Shown: piece by piece, positions 25,263 to 39,100 of the stretch | Numbering within the stretch: the first letter of the stretch is position 1 | Layout of the letters: every line of letters starts with the position of its first letter | Source of the DNA: Crotophaga sulcirostris | Lineage: Eukaryota > Chordata > Aves > Cuculiformes > Crotophagidae | NCBI GenBank assembly: GCA_013397455.1 | Contig: VYZB01000217.1 | Span: forward strand, 834,748-898,747 | Length of the DNA: 64,000 nucleotides | Direction of reading: 5' to 3' | The notes under the pieces: model-generated | The model's database searches: none | What the model saw: the letters and a program-made list of their open reading frames with translations, nothing else | Told to the model about the DNA's origin: nothing | Made by a program: the position numbers and the translations under genes

Positions 25263-26713
25263 CTACACCAAATAAAATACTGTTCAAAATATGCCAGCCT
25301 TCTATCATCTTCATATTATGGAAACTGGCCTCTGGCTCAACCTCTTCTGCTCTGTTAATGGAATGGTCCAAGAAGAACTAGGACGTCTGGATGCGGCAGA
25401 ATGCCATATGGACAACCAGTGAATCTGGCTCTCACAAGAAAAGAAGAGATAACCAAAGCAGCAGCCACTTTGCCAATGAACTCTTGAGGGCCAAGATATT
25501 GCAGTAATGATGATTATTATTTAACTGTTTTATTAATACTAAAAATATTAACATTCTTATTTAATTATTAATTAAACCACGCTGGTAGATTTCTTGCTAC
25601 CTAGGTGACCTAAAAACCCTTAATAAAGTGACTGTCCCTTTGCAAGGCACAGGATGTACTCTTGCATATCAGAGGGATACAATGAGCAATGGTGTTACAG
25701 AAAGGCACCACTTCATTCTATTTCTGCTCAAACTTAGTCATATTTTAGTGCGTTTATACCAGAATCTAACCAGGACAGAGTAATCCAACTATTTATTACC
25801 TGCGTTTATTAGCTTGAACTTGACGCTCTTCTAGGCCAGCTTTTAGATTAGAGGTGTGACTATATGTTAAAAGGTTTATATCAAAATAAACGACCCCAAC
25901 ATAGCCTTTCATCATAGGGAAGTCTATTTTCTGCTTGCAAATGGAGGTAGACTTTTTGGGTGCAGTCTTTTTTTGGTAATTAATGACCTATTTGATAAAA
26001 CCTTTATAATTATTNTTTAATAAAGAAAGGAGAACTAAGCTTTAAAATGTTCTTTCAAATTAATTTATATATTTATATTAACAGAACTACCCATGTGACA
26101 ATTGCAGGCTCGTGCAAGTCATGTTTGGATTCCTTCTTTTTTTTCCTCTCTTTTTTTCATTTTTTTTCTTTTTTTTCATGGGAGTATTCAGCAAAAGGAA
26201 GAAAATATTATCATTTAAAAACCTATTGTCATTTTAATCAGGCACCATAAACGTTACTCAGTCAGCTATTGTGGTAATGACCTGTGTTGTCAGTGGACTA
26301 ATTCTCTGACTTATTTAGTGGCATTGTATTCTGTCATGTGAAACTCAAGCTTTGAAATGCTGTTCTTCTGAAAATTGTATAAGCATATCTTGAACTGAAT
26401 ACCTTGTATTTTTTATTTTAGCCTTCTAATTATTATTTTACAGGGTTCAAAGGTTTTATTCTTACATCAAAGTTCAATCAGTGCGTTAATCTATTAGCTG
26501 CTGCTGCTTATAAACAGTATCTCAGTCTACTAACCACAGTATTGCAGCCTGATAATCCCATTAAGTTTTTTGCCCAAAATTGTGTATTATTTAATTTCCT
26601 TGATTTCTAAATTTTCTTTTCTGTTTCTTTAGTTTCCTGATTTACAATCAATAGTTCCATTAACTGATTTCCAATACGTACATCATATTTCCTATAGCTT
26701 CACAACTTCTGGT
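25263..26713. other. Noncoding stretch with one ambiguous base and a T-rich tract
   Basis: No gene recognised. Position 26015 is an N, the only undetermined base seen. A T-rich low-complexity tract covers about 26131-26178. The 67-codon frame across that tract is a by-product. Confidence 0.65.
26131..26178. repeat. T-rich low-complexity tract
   Basis: Nearly 50 bases of T with scattered C, next to the start of a small, non-credible frame. Possibly an old retroposon tail read from the other strand, though no body was recognised. Confidence 0.75.
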
Positions 26714-26745
26714 CTTACAGAGAAATCTGGATAGGCTAGAGAGTG
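26714..26745 (+). mobile_element. 32-nt CR1 ORF2 scrap
   Basis: Positions 26714-26745 match 14545-14576 exactly over 32 bases. The latter lies inside the CR1 ORF2 of the 14380-15267 copy, just after the catalytic region. Nothing on either side is recognisable CR1. A normal 5'-truncated insertion would carry the 3' end, which this does not. It is either a remnant of a mostly deleted copy or a tiny templated insertion. Confidence 0.7.
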
Positions 26746-29700
26746 CAGGCTGGTCACTGGGGACACATTACCCTGATGTACTACTCTTATAACAGTTCCT
26801 TATTTAAAACAGATTCTACTACAAAGCTACTGTCTCAGTTTTAAAACTTCAACTGAAATGTGTCTTAAGACTTTCTCATACTACCACCGTTCCTCCTGAG
26901 ACAATCAACTTCATCGAGTATTTTACCCCATTGCCAGGACCCTGAATAATCCAGCTCTGAGTTCCTGAAAGTAAATTTGAATTTTATGTTACATGAGTGG
27001 TAATACTTGCCTGTCTCTGACGGTTTACCTACAACAGCATCTCCATCCAAAAAACTTCACCTTCTCCAGTTTTCTTTTTCTTTGTTTTACAAATAGATGT
27101 AGATACAAAGTAAATATTCATCATTCCCTTTTTAGAGAGTTTTTTATGGTGAAAGAATTTGAGTGCAGGGGTCAGATGTAAAAGAGGTATTTAACTTTGT
27201 CTCTAGTAGGGGACATCAAAAAGGGTAGTTTAACTGGCATGTTAGTTTTCTCCCATGTTTTAAAGTTACTGGTATTTTGCTTCAGGACATTTATGCTGAA
27301 AAAGCTCAGCAAAGCAAAATCAAATAAGAAGATATACAAAGATTAATTGTGAAGTTCTCATTAAAACCAAAGACTGTGCTCATGGAAATGAGAAAATTTT
27401 TCTTTTCCTTGCTCATTTAGCTGTGCTTACCTACAAAATAACTATAAAGATGTATTATAGCTTGAAAACAAATAGTTTGAAAAAGTTCTTCTGCTAGATC
27501 TAGGTTGCAATTCAAAAAATGTAAGCATCACATCTGTCAAAAGTCAACACTTCCTCACTGGAACTGATGAGTACATGGATTTTCATCATTAATTTGAAAC
27601 AAATTACTAATTGGACTCATGGGGAAAAGAAGCACAATGTTTACTATAGCAGATCCCTCATTGCCAGGAATAACATAAAGTGCTGTAGGTCTCCTCACCT
27701 TAACCACTATTTTTACTGTACAGGCTCCTGTTTATTCAGAAGTGAATATCATCTAGTTGTATCTTCTAATACAAACCTATGTTGCTATTTCCAGTGACAC
27801 TCTCACAATGTGAAAAGTATTTCTCTGTACAAACATATTCTTTTTCCTAAAGTTCTAGAAAATTCACACAATAAGTCAGTTGCCCAGGATAACAGAGGGT
27901 TTTAGTACCAGGATAAAAAGCTGGACCCCAAATATTCTTTATTTATATCGTTACTATCCAATTCTCCCTTTTATATATTTAGTGCATTTTTCAGCTATAT
28001 CAATATTACATTGTATGCAATAAGTAATTCAATGTTTTATATTGTGTCGACCTACCAGTCATTTAAATAGATATTTTATTTTTTTTTATGGTAACAACAA
28101 CTGGAAGCCTTCCTATAAAAAACCTGCAGCGTGTTATTTAAAATTGCTATATTGACCAAATATATATCACTATAAAAGAGTTTTAGAAGAACATTAACTC
28201 CAGGGTAACTTAACCTAAATACAGAAATATCTGTACTGTCCAATCAATTTAGCTTTTCTTCAGTCTCTTTCAGCTTTTCCAGAAATGGCTTTTAACTCTG
28301 CTTATTACATAGGACCTTTACTCTGTGGGTCATTTTGGCCTTTGTTTACCTTCTCCATTTTTTTTGCCCTCCATGAGTGTAGCTCAGAGGCAAGGAGTTC
28401 TTAGGAAAACAAGAACAATTGGGTGGCCTGTCTCCTTTTTTTCACAAAACTTTTATGAATGAGCAGAAATGCCTGCAAATCCAGGGAGGTATAACCACAT
28501 AGAAGATGTTAGAGCAGAAAGTCAAGCACTGGAAAATGACTGTATATGATTCTACTGTCCTGTCGAGGTTTACTGTGTCTTGGAGATGACTTTTACCGAA
28601 CTGCTCCTTTTCATTCAATTTAAAACTTTATCTTTTTTTCCCAGCCAACATGTTCCTTGTACCCAAAATACGCTCCATTAGCTCAGTTAGCAATGCTGCA
28701 TAGAGCCTATTTTTTCAGTTTATTTCATCTCTGAGATCACAACATGTTCACAATATGCAGGTTCACAGCCATTGCCAGTCCAGTTAAAGTTATGTACAGA
28801 TGTCAGTAATAACTTGTTGACTTTTCCCTACTATTAAAATCAGAGTAATGCGTGTTTTGCTGCCTGATTAGAAGTCTGATTTTATTGCATCCCTCACTAA
28901 TAAAAAATACACAGATATTTGTTACATTAGTTTTCATTGCAAGTGTGGAAAGTCAAGCTAAAAGAAATGGAAATGTGCTTTGTGAAAATTCCACTGGAGG
29001 CTTAATATCCACGAACCAAATATTTGAAATAGTTATAAGGAAAAAAATATGACTATTAAAGCTTAGGTTTGATTCCTAGCCAACATTAAGCTACTAATGC
29101 TCCATTATGTAAAGGCTAAATATAGGTATGCATATTTTTCTATACTTCCACTTAACTGTAACATTTTAATTCTACAGTTTACAGATTAAAAGCAATTGTT
29201 CAGTTTCTTTGTTTGTGGTTTGGTTTCTTGTTGTGGTTCGATTTGTGCTTTGAACTGTAACATTTATTACAGCCAAGGAATCCTGTACTCAGGTTTTTTT
29301 ATGACTTATGAAAGTTATAAGAAATTTTGCCTCTTACTCATAGTTTTTGTAAGCTTTGAATTATTTTAGATACTTGTCAGGACCACACATAATTCCTATA
29401 TCTTGACACCTGTTTATGTTTCAGTCCTTTGATACTTCTGTTCTTTAAATAAATACATGATCAATATTAACTATAAAAGCTCTCCAACCTGCTTAATTCT
29501 CCAAGATCCAATAATCCACAGCACTGAAATGCAGTGATGTATGTGGTAGCTTCATTCGCATATTTTCACATCTACATTCTAGTTACATTTGCAACATACT
29601 TATTGTTATAAAAATATTTTTTTTAAATTTCCATTTCAATAAGATGTTTAACTTTGAATTAGTATTTTAAATATTTTCCATTTTCAAATGTTGCATTTTA

Positions 29701-29989
29701 TTTGTATGCTGAAGTTATATATTAAAAGAAATCTTTGACACCTTTTTTAAAAGATTGTAAATGCAATTATGTAGTTCATTTAGTTTTATTTACAGGGCAG
29801 GGGTGGTGGGGGAAGTCTCTGCAGATTTTTTTACCTAGATTTATTATAAACAATAATTTTTGAGCTCTAGTAAGCTGCATATTTATTCAGGATGACCTTG
29901 GGGAAAACAGTCAAGGTTTACCTTTCCACTTTTCCCTGAGGTTTACTGGCAAGTCATTGCAAATGAGAATTAAGGTAAGAAATATTTAA
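26746..29989. other. Noncoding AT-rich stretch
   Basis: No gene or transposon recognised. Two tRNA-like A-box phrases (near 28378 and 28680) lack matching B boxes. A T/G-rich patch lies at about 29203-29250. Confidence 0.65.
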
Positions 29990-30200
29990 TGTGTCAGAGG
30001 GTCGATAATGTTGAGTGTCCCAGTGTAGCTTAGTTGCTGGATGTACATGCCGGATGTACGTTGTTGATGCACATGCAGTACACCACCCCTTCAAACAGGC
30101 ACATTTGCATCATAAATGTATAACTGGGACTTCTCGTTTTAGCTATGGCCAGCCTGCAGGGTTCTCTTAATTCCAGTCAGGAGCTGGAAAGGATGATCTT
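29990..30200. other. GC/CpG-richer patch of unknown origin
   Basis: About 210 bases with more CpG than the surroundings and an internal near-repeat (ggatgtacatgcc / ggatgtacgttg, near 30040-30062). A TATA-like cataaatgtataact follows at about 30111. It may be an old LTR fragment or a regulatory element, and I could not decide. Confidence 0.3.
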
Positions 30201-33200
30201 TCGCAACACTTAGTCTTTCACAGTTGCAATAAGAAAGCTGAAAACGCTTTGAGTGAAAATTAACTTAAATTTTTCAGTCCACAAAAAATTCAGTATGCAG
30301 GGAACGATGTAAAACTTGAGAGCTGAGATTTGCTGAGGAAATATTTTATAAGGAAAAGAAAAACGATTTCTGTAGTGAAGTACAAAAGGGAAGATGAACA
30401 AATATCATGAGGAACAAGCCAAATGCAACCATAGCTGTTGAAAGGTCCCATTAAACAACAGCAAAGAGTAGTGAAAGCTTATTGAATCAGAAGAGGGTTT
30501 ACGGTCAGTTTAGCTACCAAACTTTCAAAGTTCAATCCTACTGTCTTCAAAATGTTTATTTATCTGGTAAAAAAAAATAAATATTAATTCATTAGAAAAA
30601 ATGACTTTATCTCAGCAAAATTAGTGTCTGCACGCACAACTCTCTGCTAATAGGTACAAATAATCACCCTGTGAACTGAAAGGTGAATGCTTCTTTAGGT
30701 GCAGAATTTGTGACCATAAGAGAGAATTGTGTCCAACAACATGCAGAGGAAAGTTATATTGACACTTTAATATTGATGCTTTCCTTAATTTTTGAAGATC
30801 TTTTAGGAATCAAAGTTTACTGGGTTTTCTTAACAAATCAAATGATCATCAAGGATTTTATTCACTTTTAACAGTGGTATGATATCTGATTTTTCTGATA
30901 TCTGACTGGGCTAGTCACTTTTTGTAGTACTGCACATATCTTCAATGCCGGGACATTAAGGTCTAGAGTAATATGTGAGTCTTTGTAAGTTCTTTTTTAT
31001 TCTCAATATGAAAATAGTACACAATATCGTTGGAGATGCCCAGGAAAATCTATGAATCATGAAAAAATTCAGAGTGTAGAGTTCTAATATAATGAAATAC
31101 CAGAATTATTACTTAAGTCCTTCCCAATATTCATATCAGTTTCTCTAAAACTGAGATATCATGCAAAATATCCACACAGATGTGAGTATTTAAGAAATAA
31201 ACCTTGCCATCTTTCAGACTTTTGCATACTATGTGAAAAATTAATCCCATTAAGTGCAGTAATAAGGTCCATGTGGACTCATATGATAGCACAGTGGCTT
31301 TTTTTTACTGCTGATTTCCCTGGCTCCGTTTTACTTTAATACTACAAGGTTATTTTTGGGTGGATAGCAAAGGTGATCAGCATTTGCAATACTTCAAGTA
31401 GAGCTTGCCTTATACAATGCCTATGTATATATTTACATATGTATATGTAAAGCCAAAGGTAACTTAAAAACTGTAAGGTCTTATTCAGAGCAAAAATTCC
31501 ATGTGTTTTCTATTGACTGACTGCTTGAGGTAACACAAAGCCAAAGGGAAGCGAAAAAAAACCCAATATATGCATTTGTGAATAAATGACAGATTCTTTC
31601 TTTCTCATTTTCCTGGAAACTTGACTTCTAGGAAAACCTGAATCAAGCTTGAGGTGATAAAGAAAATACATGAAAAAAAAGTATAAAGAAGAGTTGTCTT
31701 CGCACAGTAAAAGGTTGCATCTGTTATTAAAGCAAATAGTAAGCTTATTAAGACTGTATGATATCTTATAGCTGTTAGTGGAGCAGACTAAGTAGTATAA
31801 TGTTCCTAAAATAATCTGCAGTAATATTCACGCTACAGTGCCGTAATGAAACTTCATGGGCATAAATACAGCACTGATTCTTCCAAAACATCAGAGACAG
31901 CAAACTATTAATATAGAGAAACAAGACCAAGATTCAGTTCACAATAACTGGTATCACACTGATAAAAATATTTTTTGAAAAAAACACTTTGACAAGAAAA
32001 AATGTCTAACCTTATAATGTCGGAATGGTTATAACTTGGTGTAGATAATCTTGATTTTATATATGACCTTTTCAAACCCGAAGAACTGTAAACATGAATG
32101 ATATTGTAAATTTCTACATAAAACTTACACTTTTAATCAACCCAGAAAGAGATCATAAAATACACTTTTCCCACCAGAATCTTTTGCATGCTAACAACAA
32201 ATCTCCTTTTGATTTAAACTCTACTCCTACTGGGAGTGAAATTGTCAGCATCAGATTCCTATCACAAGTAGCACTAGCATTTGTGGTTCAGAAACTAACT
32301 CTTTAATTATAAGATTAATTTAGATGTCAGTGTCTGGAAAAAGAGCATGTACTAATCAAGAAAAAGTTCATATTAGAATTAAATTCTTATATTATTATTT
32401 TACTTTTGGATGATGCCTTTACCAAAAGACTTTGAGAAGAGTCATAATCTCCATATAAACAATTATGGGGTTCTTCCAGGCCTCATTTTATGCAGTTTCC
32501 AGGACTTTTTTTTATTATTACTTTTTACAGAAGAATATATGCCAGTTGTTACAGACCACGTAATCCACCCCAAAAGCTTTCCCCCTCCTCATCTGTCATG
32601 AAAATTATTGAGATGTTGACATTTCAGAACGGAAGACTATCTGGATGAAAACAGAAACTGTGAAGCATTAAGAGAAGTATGATTTTATCAAAAAAATCCA
32701 CATCATTTTAGGAGAGGAAACTAGAAAAAGGAATTGAAAATTTAATTAAAAAGTGGCTTTATATTTTTTCAAGAAAGTCACAATCTGAAATAGCATTTCT
32801 TAATGAATATTTCACTTGAAAAATAGTATTGTATCAATCCTCCTTAACATTTATAACGATGACAAAATGACAAAATATCCTTCCTATGTAATATTGTTCA
32901 AATGACATAATAAATACTGTCATATGGCTCTTCTGCGTACTAACAGAAAAGTACAATTCTTTGTTCTATGCATGACTGCACTTGCACATTACAGAACCAT
33001 GAAATATTTACAAAGTGAAGGTTAAATCAATAGAGCTTTAAAATTTTCACTCTTGTCTCCTGGGACTTATATCATCTTGATTTAATGAAGTAAAAGGAGG
33101 GAGAATGTTGACACACAGAAAAAAAATATTTTTATTCCCCTTTATTGTACTTACAGAGCAGATTAAAGTAGAATTTGTTAGTGCTTCATGATATAATTAA

Positions 33201-36163
33201 TTATTACACCTTTTGTGTTCAGGCTGTTATTTGAATTGTCTCACTTTCAAAACACAGAAACTAACTATTAAGCAAAAGAGAAGGGAGAAATGAAGTGCAT
33301 TCAACAGAAAATAAATAATTTTTTAAAAATTTCTTAATCAATGTTGGTTATTAGCGGGTTTAACATATTATCTGGGCTAAAAGAAGAAATGCATTTACTT
33401 TACTAGAGATTACTATAGACCATGAAAGAACAAAAGAAAAATAAAAACAACTCCCCCCCAAACTAATAAAAGACCACAAAAAACCCAGAACGTATCAATA
33501 TAACATGGAGTTTGTAATTAAGGGAGAATACATATGTGTGAATATATGGTCTTATCTTGTTGCTTGGGTACATAGATTTATAAATCAAATTAGCATAGAT
33601 TATTGTTGCACACACATATTTTTCAGATCAATACCACAGGAGGATAGGAATATGCCTATTGCTATTCATTAAGGTCTCACTTCATCCATGCAAGAATGGC
33701 TAGCTTTCTTTTTTAATTTAAAATGCAGCTGGATGAGATATTCACAGTATATCACTTATTTGATAAATGGAGGGAGTATAGATTTGTTTAGGATTTTTTT
33801 CTGCAAAGAGCCATAGATTTATCTAAATAAATTTGTCCATTATTAAGAATCATTTAAGATTACATAGGATCATCTTGCAATCTGCTGTTTGCCAAGTATT
33901 AGCTTCCACTGTACATTTTTATCATTTGCTCATTCCCTCTCATTATAATAAATGATATTTTAATAAACTAGAAGAAAGTCACAGTGATTTTTTCAAAACC
34001 TTTAAAACACTTACTATCATTTGCAAGCATTAATCTGGATTCTGTTGCCATGAAGACAAGAAAACCTCTCATATTTTTTCCAGTTCTCACTGGCAACTGA
34101 CATTGACAACAGGTGAAATTCAGAAGAAGGCGTGACTAACATGCTTAATTTAAAAACTCTGAAGGCATTGATGACTTCCAACCCTAGTACCTGTGTTATA
34201 AACCTATCCTATTCCAAGGTTACTAGTTAGATTCAAGTAGAGTTTTTAGAACAAATGGATAGGCCTTCTCATGGGCTAGAAATTTAGGTGGTGGGATGTT
34301 TATTTTGGGGGCTGCTGTGAACGAAGAAGACATGCAGGAAGAAGGAATTGAATGTAACGAGGGCAACTTGGTGGTATAATTTAAAAGCTCTGCTTGGGAA
34401 ACAAGTTAAGTGTTCCTGAGCGCTGGGAATTACACTATTGCACAACCTGTTTATCAGTGTGTTTTCGTCTCCTGAGTTATACCTTAGACATGACAGAAAA
34501 GCTGCTGGCAGCTGTGTGCAGCCATCTTTTCTAGCCTGTTGCCTACCTTCATCCATCCTCCAGCGTCTCCTCCAGCTTTGCAGTCAGCAGCTGTCAACAG
34601 CTCTCCTCTCTTCCAACCAGGAAAAATTCCACGGAACTTGACCCACTTCTCTGTTTTCTTTCCTTGCCTCAGATTTTCTGTTTAACCAGCTGTATCTATG
34701 CCATGGAATTTATCCAGTCAAGTTTCTATTTATTAAAAAAAGGTAGGAGTGCCAGGCAATGTTCTACATGTTGCTTTATTCTAGTACACTGCAAGTTCAC
34801 TCTGAGTGTTTTTAATTATATGATATATTACTATTACATTACCATTATATTGCATGCATGATAAGAAGTGGCCATCAGACATGAAATTCTGAGCTTGCAA
34901 ACCACCACACAGGCATTCTCTTGCAATAATGAAGGTATAATAAAATGTATAAATCAGTTAAGTCTCATCCTGTAGCACTCTTTTTGTAATTCTTTGTCCT
35001 TTACACAAGACATCTTCCAAATTCTGCAATAAGTAAAGTTAGCATATTATACACATTCTTCACGACAAAACGTTGATTTATTCTGATGAGTGGTAAGTTT
35101 TAGGAAAACTTCTTGTCAGAGAAAAAAACACATACAAAGTTATGAAATTAAAAATGTATCACAATGCCAAAAAATCCAGGTTCAATTGGTACAATCAACC
35201 CCAGATTGGGCATTATCTCATTTATAAACACACTTCTGTTAGCTGCTCTTGTCTTTTTTTTCCCTAGTATAATAATATAAAACATGCAAAAGATATGCCA
35301 TGAAAGGTTGTTTAAAAATTAAGGGCATTTGTAACACAGAAGGCCATGAAGTTGCTAATCTTTAAAGCTCTTTCAGAACAGGATGAAGTCAAAACAACGT
35401 TATTCTTTTTCCATTTCTCATATCTTTCTTATTTTATACTGTCTCTCAAGAAAAACAATCAATACCTATATTTGTGTGCATGAGCTATTTCTCAGCACAC
35501 AAAACCAGTTGCATTTTATTTTACAACATCTGCAATAAGGCTTTATTGCAAAGAACTTGGGACACTCTGCAAAACAAAGTTGCAACTTGAAGTTAGGCAG
35601 ACATGGAATTAATTAGTTCACTTTAAGCAGCCCTGTTTATCTGATAGAGTAAGCCAAGGAAAGTAAACATGAATATGATGAGGTGCCTGTTCAGGTGCGT
35701 TTAACCAGTCGAGAAGAATCTGATACCATTAATGATCGAGAAAAGGAATAGCAGAGACCTGGAGCAAGATATTTGATTAGAACAGAAGGGAAACCTTGCA
35801 TAATGCAACACCACAGAATGACAGACTTGTTTTAGTCCTTAGAAGCTATGCACACACGGTGATCTCTACATGGACACTTGCTTCTGGTTGTGCAAAAGAA
35901 GGTGAAGGTAAAGTCAGGAAGTTATCTATAACTTCAAGATTGCCATGGCATCCCTTTACAGGTTCAGAAACTTGCAATGAAGTGGCACTGCAGGTTGTCT
36001 TCAACACATCAGACTTGCAACAAAACTTTACAAACAATCCAGAACATTTTCTGTGTAACAGAAGTGTTTTTAAGGTTCCCACACACCAAATCATTAGTGA
36101 CAATTCCATTCTAATATGATACAAATCAGAATCAGAAAGCCAAGAGTAAGCAGTGAAAATCAA
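30201..36163. other. Noncoding AT-rich stretch
   Basis: About 6 kb of AT-rich DNA without a recognised gene or repeat family. A pyrimidine-rich patch (about 34510-34625) ends in an acceptor-like ctcttccaaccag. At 35796-36163 frames of 107 (+) and 105 (-) codons overlap on opposite strands; neither has a recognisable domain. Confidence 0.6.
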
Positions 36164-39100
36164 ACCATGGACAGTCTCTTAACCTTAGAATAAGTATGAT
36201 ATACTGTCGGGGGCAATATCACGGAATATCAATAAATTAGGATTCATTAACACTGAACTAATTTGATTCTAAGACAACTGAAAAATCTATTTCTATTTTG
36301 TTTGATTAGTTGTAACATAGAGAAGGTTGTAAATAAACTAGTCTTTGAGGTGGCAATTCTTTTGATAATCAAATTTACTCTGTAGTTTGATAAAGTGTTA
36401 GTATCCTCAAGCAACAAAGTGTGATTCAATCTCTTATATCACAGATTGTCAGCAAAATTTTATAATGAAATTTTTTCTCACATTTTATGTCCCTCTAAAG
36501 ATTATGGTTTAAGAACAAGAATTGAAGGAATAAAAAATGTATAGATACTTTAAAATTTACTACATAGAAATTTGAGGAGTCTCTCAACCAAAGTCTATTA
36601 TTTCTGAGATGTCTGTATTTACATTCTAAGAAACAATCTGATATATTCTGTCTGAGGTGATTTTACCTCCTCTGTTTCATGAGACTTTACCCTAAGTATA
36701 GATGGCTCAGACTAAGAAGGTGTATGGTTGCTCTCCATGCTTGAAAATACACCAAAGAAATAAAATGGAAGACAGTGAATGACTTTTTTTAAAAAAAAGA
36801 AAGAAAGGAATACAGTCTTCACTGTTTTACTTCTGCTTTTCTATACTATCCTTTGAAGTTCAGCTAGAAATTTAAATCGTTCTGCATTCTTACTTGTGTT
36901 CCCTATCTAGTAATTCTGTGCAAATATTTTTTAAAAATATTACCTCTTACAACAATATAGCTACTATCTACTATCTGCCCTTTTCCCAACATGCACAGCA
37001 AAAGAAAGATCACCTGAGTGTACAATATCATTTGTGTTCTCTTTAAATATCAGCTTATATTAGAAAGGACAAAAGAATTGCTATTAATTTTCACACTACT
37101 TGCTCTGTTGCATTTTATGCCAGCATATATGCAGGACACTTGACAGATAAAATACTCTCCATACTCTACCTATACATTCTCATTGCTACAATTAATTCCT
37201 TTTTCCGTTATTTTAGATTTGTTGTAGTGTGAAAAACTCCAGGAGGTCCAAGTCTCCTACAGAAAAGAAAGATTTAATTTTTAATTTCACACATTAAAAC
37301 TTAATCCTAGGCAAATAAATTGGGAGTTTGTTGTTTATGGAGAAGAATAAAAAGTGTCATAGGATGCCTTATGAAAGAGACTTTTAAAAGTGTAATATTC
37401 AGTAAAATAATACAAATAAATGCCCATGGTGCAATACATTGATTTTCAACAAAAAAAAAGAAAAGAGGATTGCTGCTATGGACAATAGTACCCTCCTGCT
37501 ACTTAAACACTTGTACTGAATTGAGCTATTTGCTTTCAGAGAAATCAAGATTATATCTGTGAAAAATCTTGCACTGCAATGACTTTGTTTTTCATAGTGG
37601 AAGCCTAATGTTAATGTAAAATTTTCTTATAAGTAATAGTATGCTACATCCAAAATATAACACTCCAAGGTGTTAATTAGAAAGGTAAGCCTGGTATAAA
37701 GAGTGGAAAGATGCATGTTGGTTGAAGACCACACAGATAAAACAAGAGTTGCTAGGTTGTTAACTAATGTTATCAGAAGGTGAGTGATACAATACTGATA
37801 GTTCATTGAAATTTAAGTGCAGCACTCCTATTACCTCCAGTGTGATCAGGACTGTATCTGAAGTGTCCAGGAGTTACATATTGCATTATTCGAAATAGCA
37901 CAGTAGTATCGAATGTCCCCTTAATCTTTTATTTCCTTCGTAGTTTTACCTACTTTATTTACATCCTGTATTTCACAAGCCTGCTCTCTCCTCATATTTT
38001 TCTCCTTTCCTTCAAATATTAAAAGCACTCTGAACTTTCTGAGGCCAGGCTCTGAAATTACCTTAATTAAATGAATAAAACAATAAATAACACTGTGTCC
38101 TGATTATGACTCACAAAACAACTGGTTATATTTCTCAGTCTTTCATAACATCAGCTCATCATTCAAGGAAGTTAAAAAATTATTTTAAGCTATGTACCTC
38201 TTGTAGAAAAAGTGAAAGAAAATAATTCTGTATTTGTCGAAAGTCTCTATGACTGACATTATTAGTTCTGAAGGTTTGGAATTTTTATTTAGTTAGTTAG
38301 TTTATGTGAAATTTGGTTAGTATTCCTTAATATTTTTTTTTATCTATTCAGTCCAGAAAGGGTAAAAAGCAAAAACTCACAACAACAAAGGAATGCGAAA
38401 ACATATTCAGAAAATAGAACACATATTCGGAAAACTTTTAATATTTACTGAATTTAGCCCCAAGTCCAAAACATTTATCTAAAAAAGCAGAATGCTTTTT
38501 CCATAACAACCAGCTATACACACATTGCACCTGATATCTAGTCAGCTGCTATGAATAAGAAAACATGGAAGTGGCTATAGAAAACATCATCTTTGTCTTC
38601 TTAAAAAAAACAGAAGGGAAGTTCATTTGAACTAGTAACCTTGTGTCTATACTAAATGGAGCTGATAAGGGTCAACTGAGTTAGGAATAAGCTTGGAAAC
38701 TGCTGCTATCTAGGAATCCAGTGGTTTCCATCATCTCAAAGGCTGTTGAAATAAAACTAGTACTTTCCTTCTAAAGAGAAGTTTATTAAATTTTCTTGTT
38801 GAATTCAATGCCCTACTCAACTGCAGAGGAGTTTCATCATCCGTTCCAGTGAATCTTCAATAACTTTTTATCAGAAAGATGTTATATACAATATAGAAAC
38901 ACAAACCAGATAACCACCAAGATATCTATCTACCTGTGTGACTGTACTAAGAAAAAGAAACAGCAGAGAACTTAGCAGAAAACCATACAGAATCATAGAT
39001 AAAAATGATTATTTGGAGCGGTTCCAATGTTTCCTGAATCTCTTTCCTGGTGACTGAGGGTCTGCCCAAGGCAACTGGTGACACCTGCATATATACTCAC

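Noticed and set aside
26131..26250. Hydrophobic Phe/Ser-rich frame across the T tract as a membrane peptide
   Set aside because: Produced by poly-T low-complexity sequence.
28370..28720. tRNA-like phrases gtgtagctcagaggc and ttagctcagttagcaa
   Set aside because: Only A-box-like words. No matching B box at proper spacing and no cloverleaf could be drawn, so neither a tRNA gene nor a SINE is supported.
35796..36163. Frames of 107 and 105 codons overlapping on opposite strands
   Set aside because: Mutually overlapping frames without domains or conservation evidence; most likely chance.
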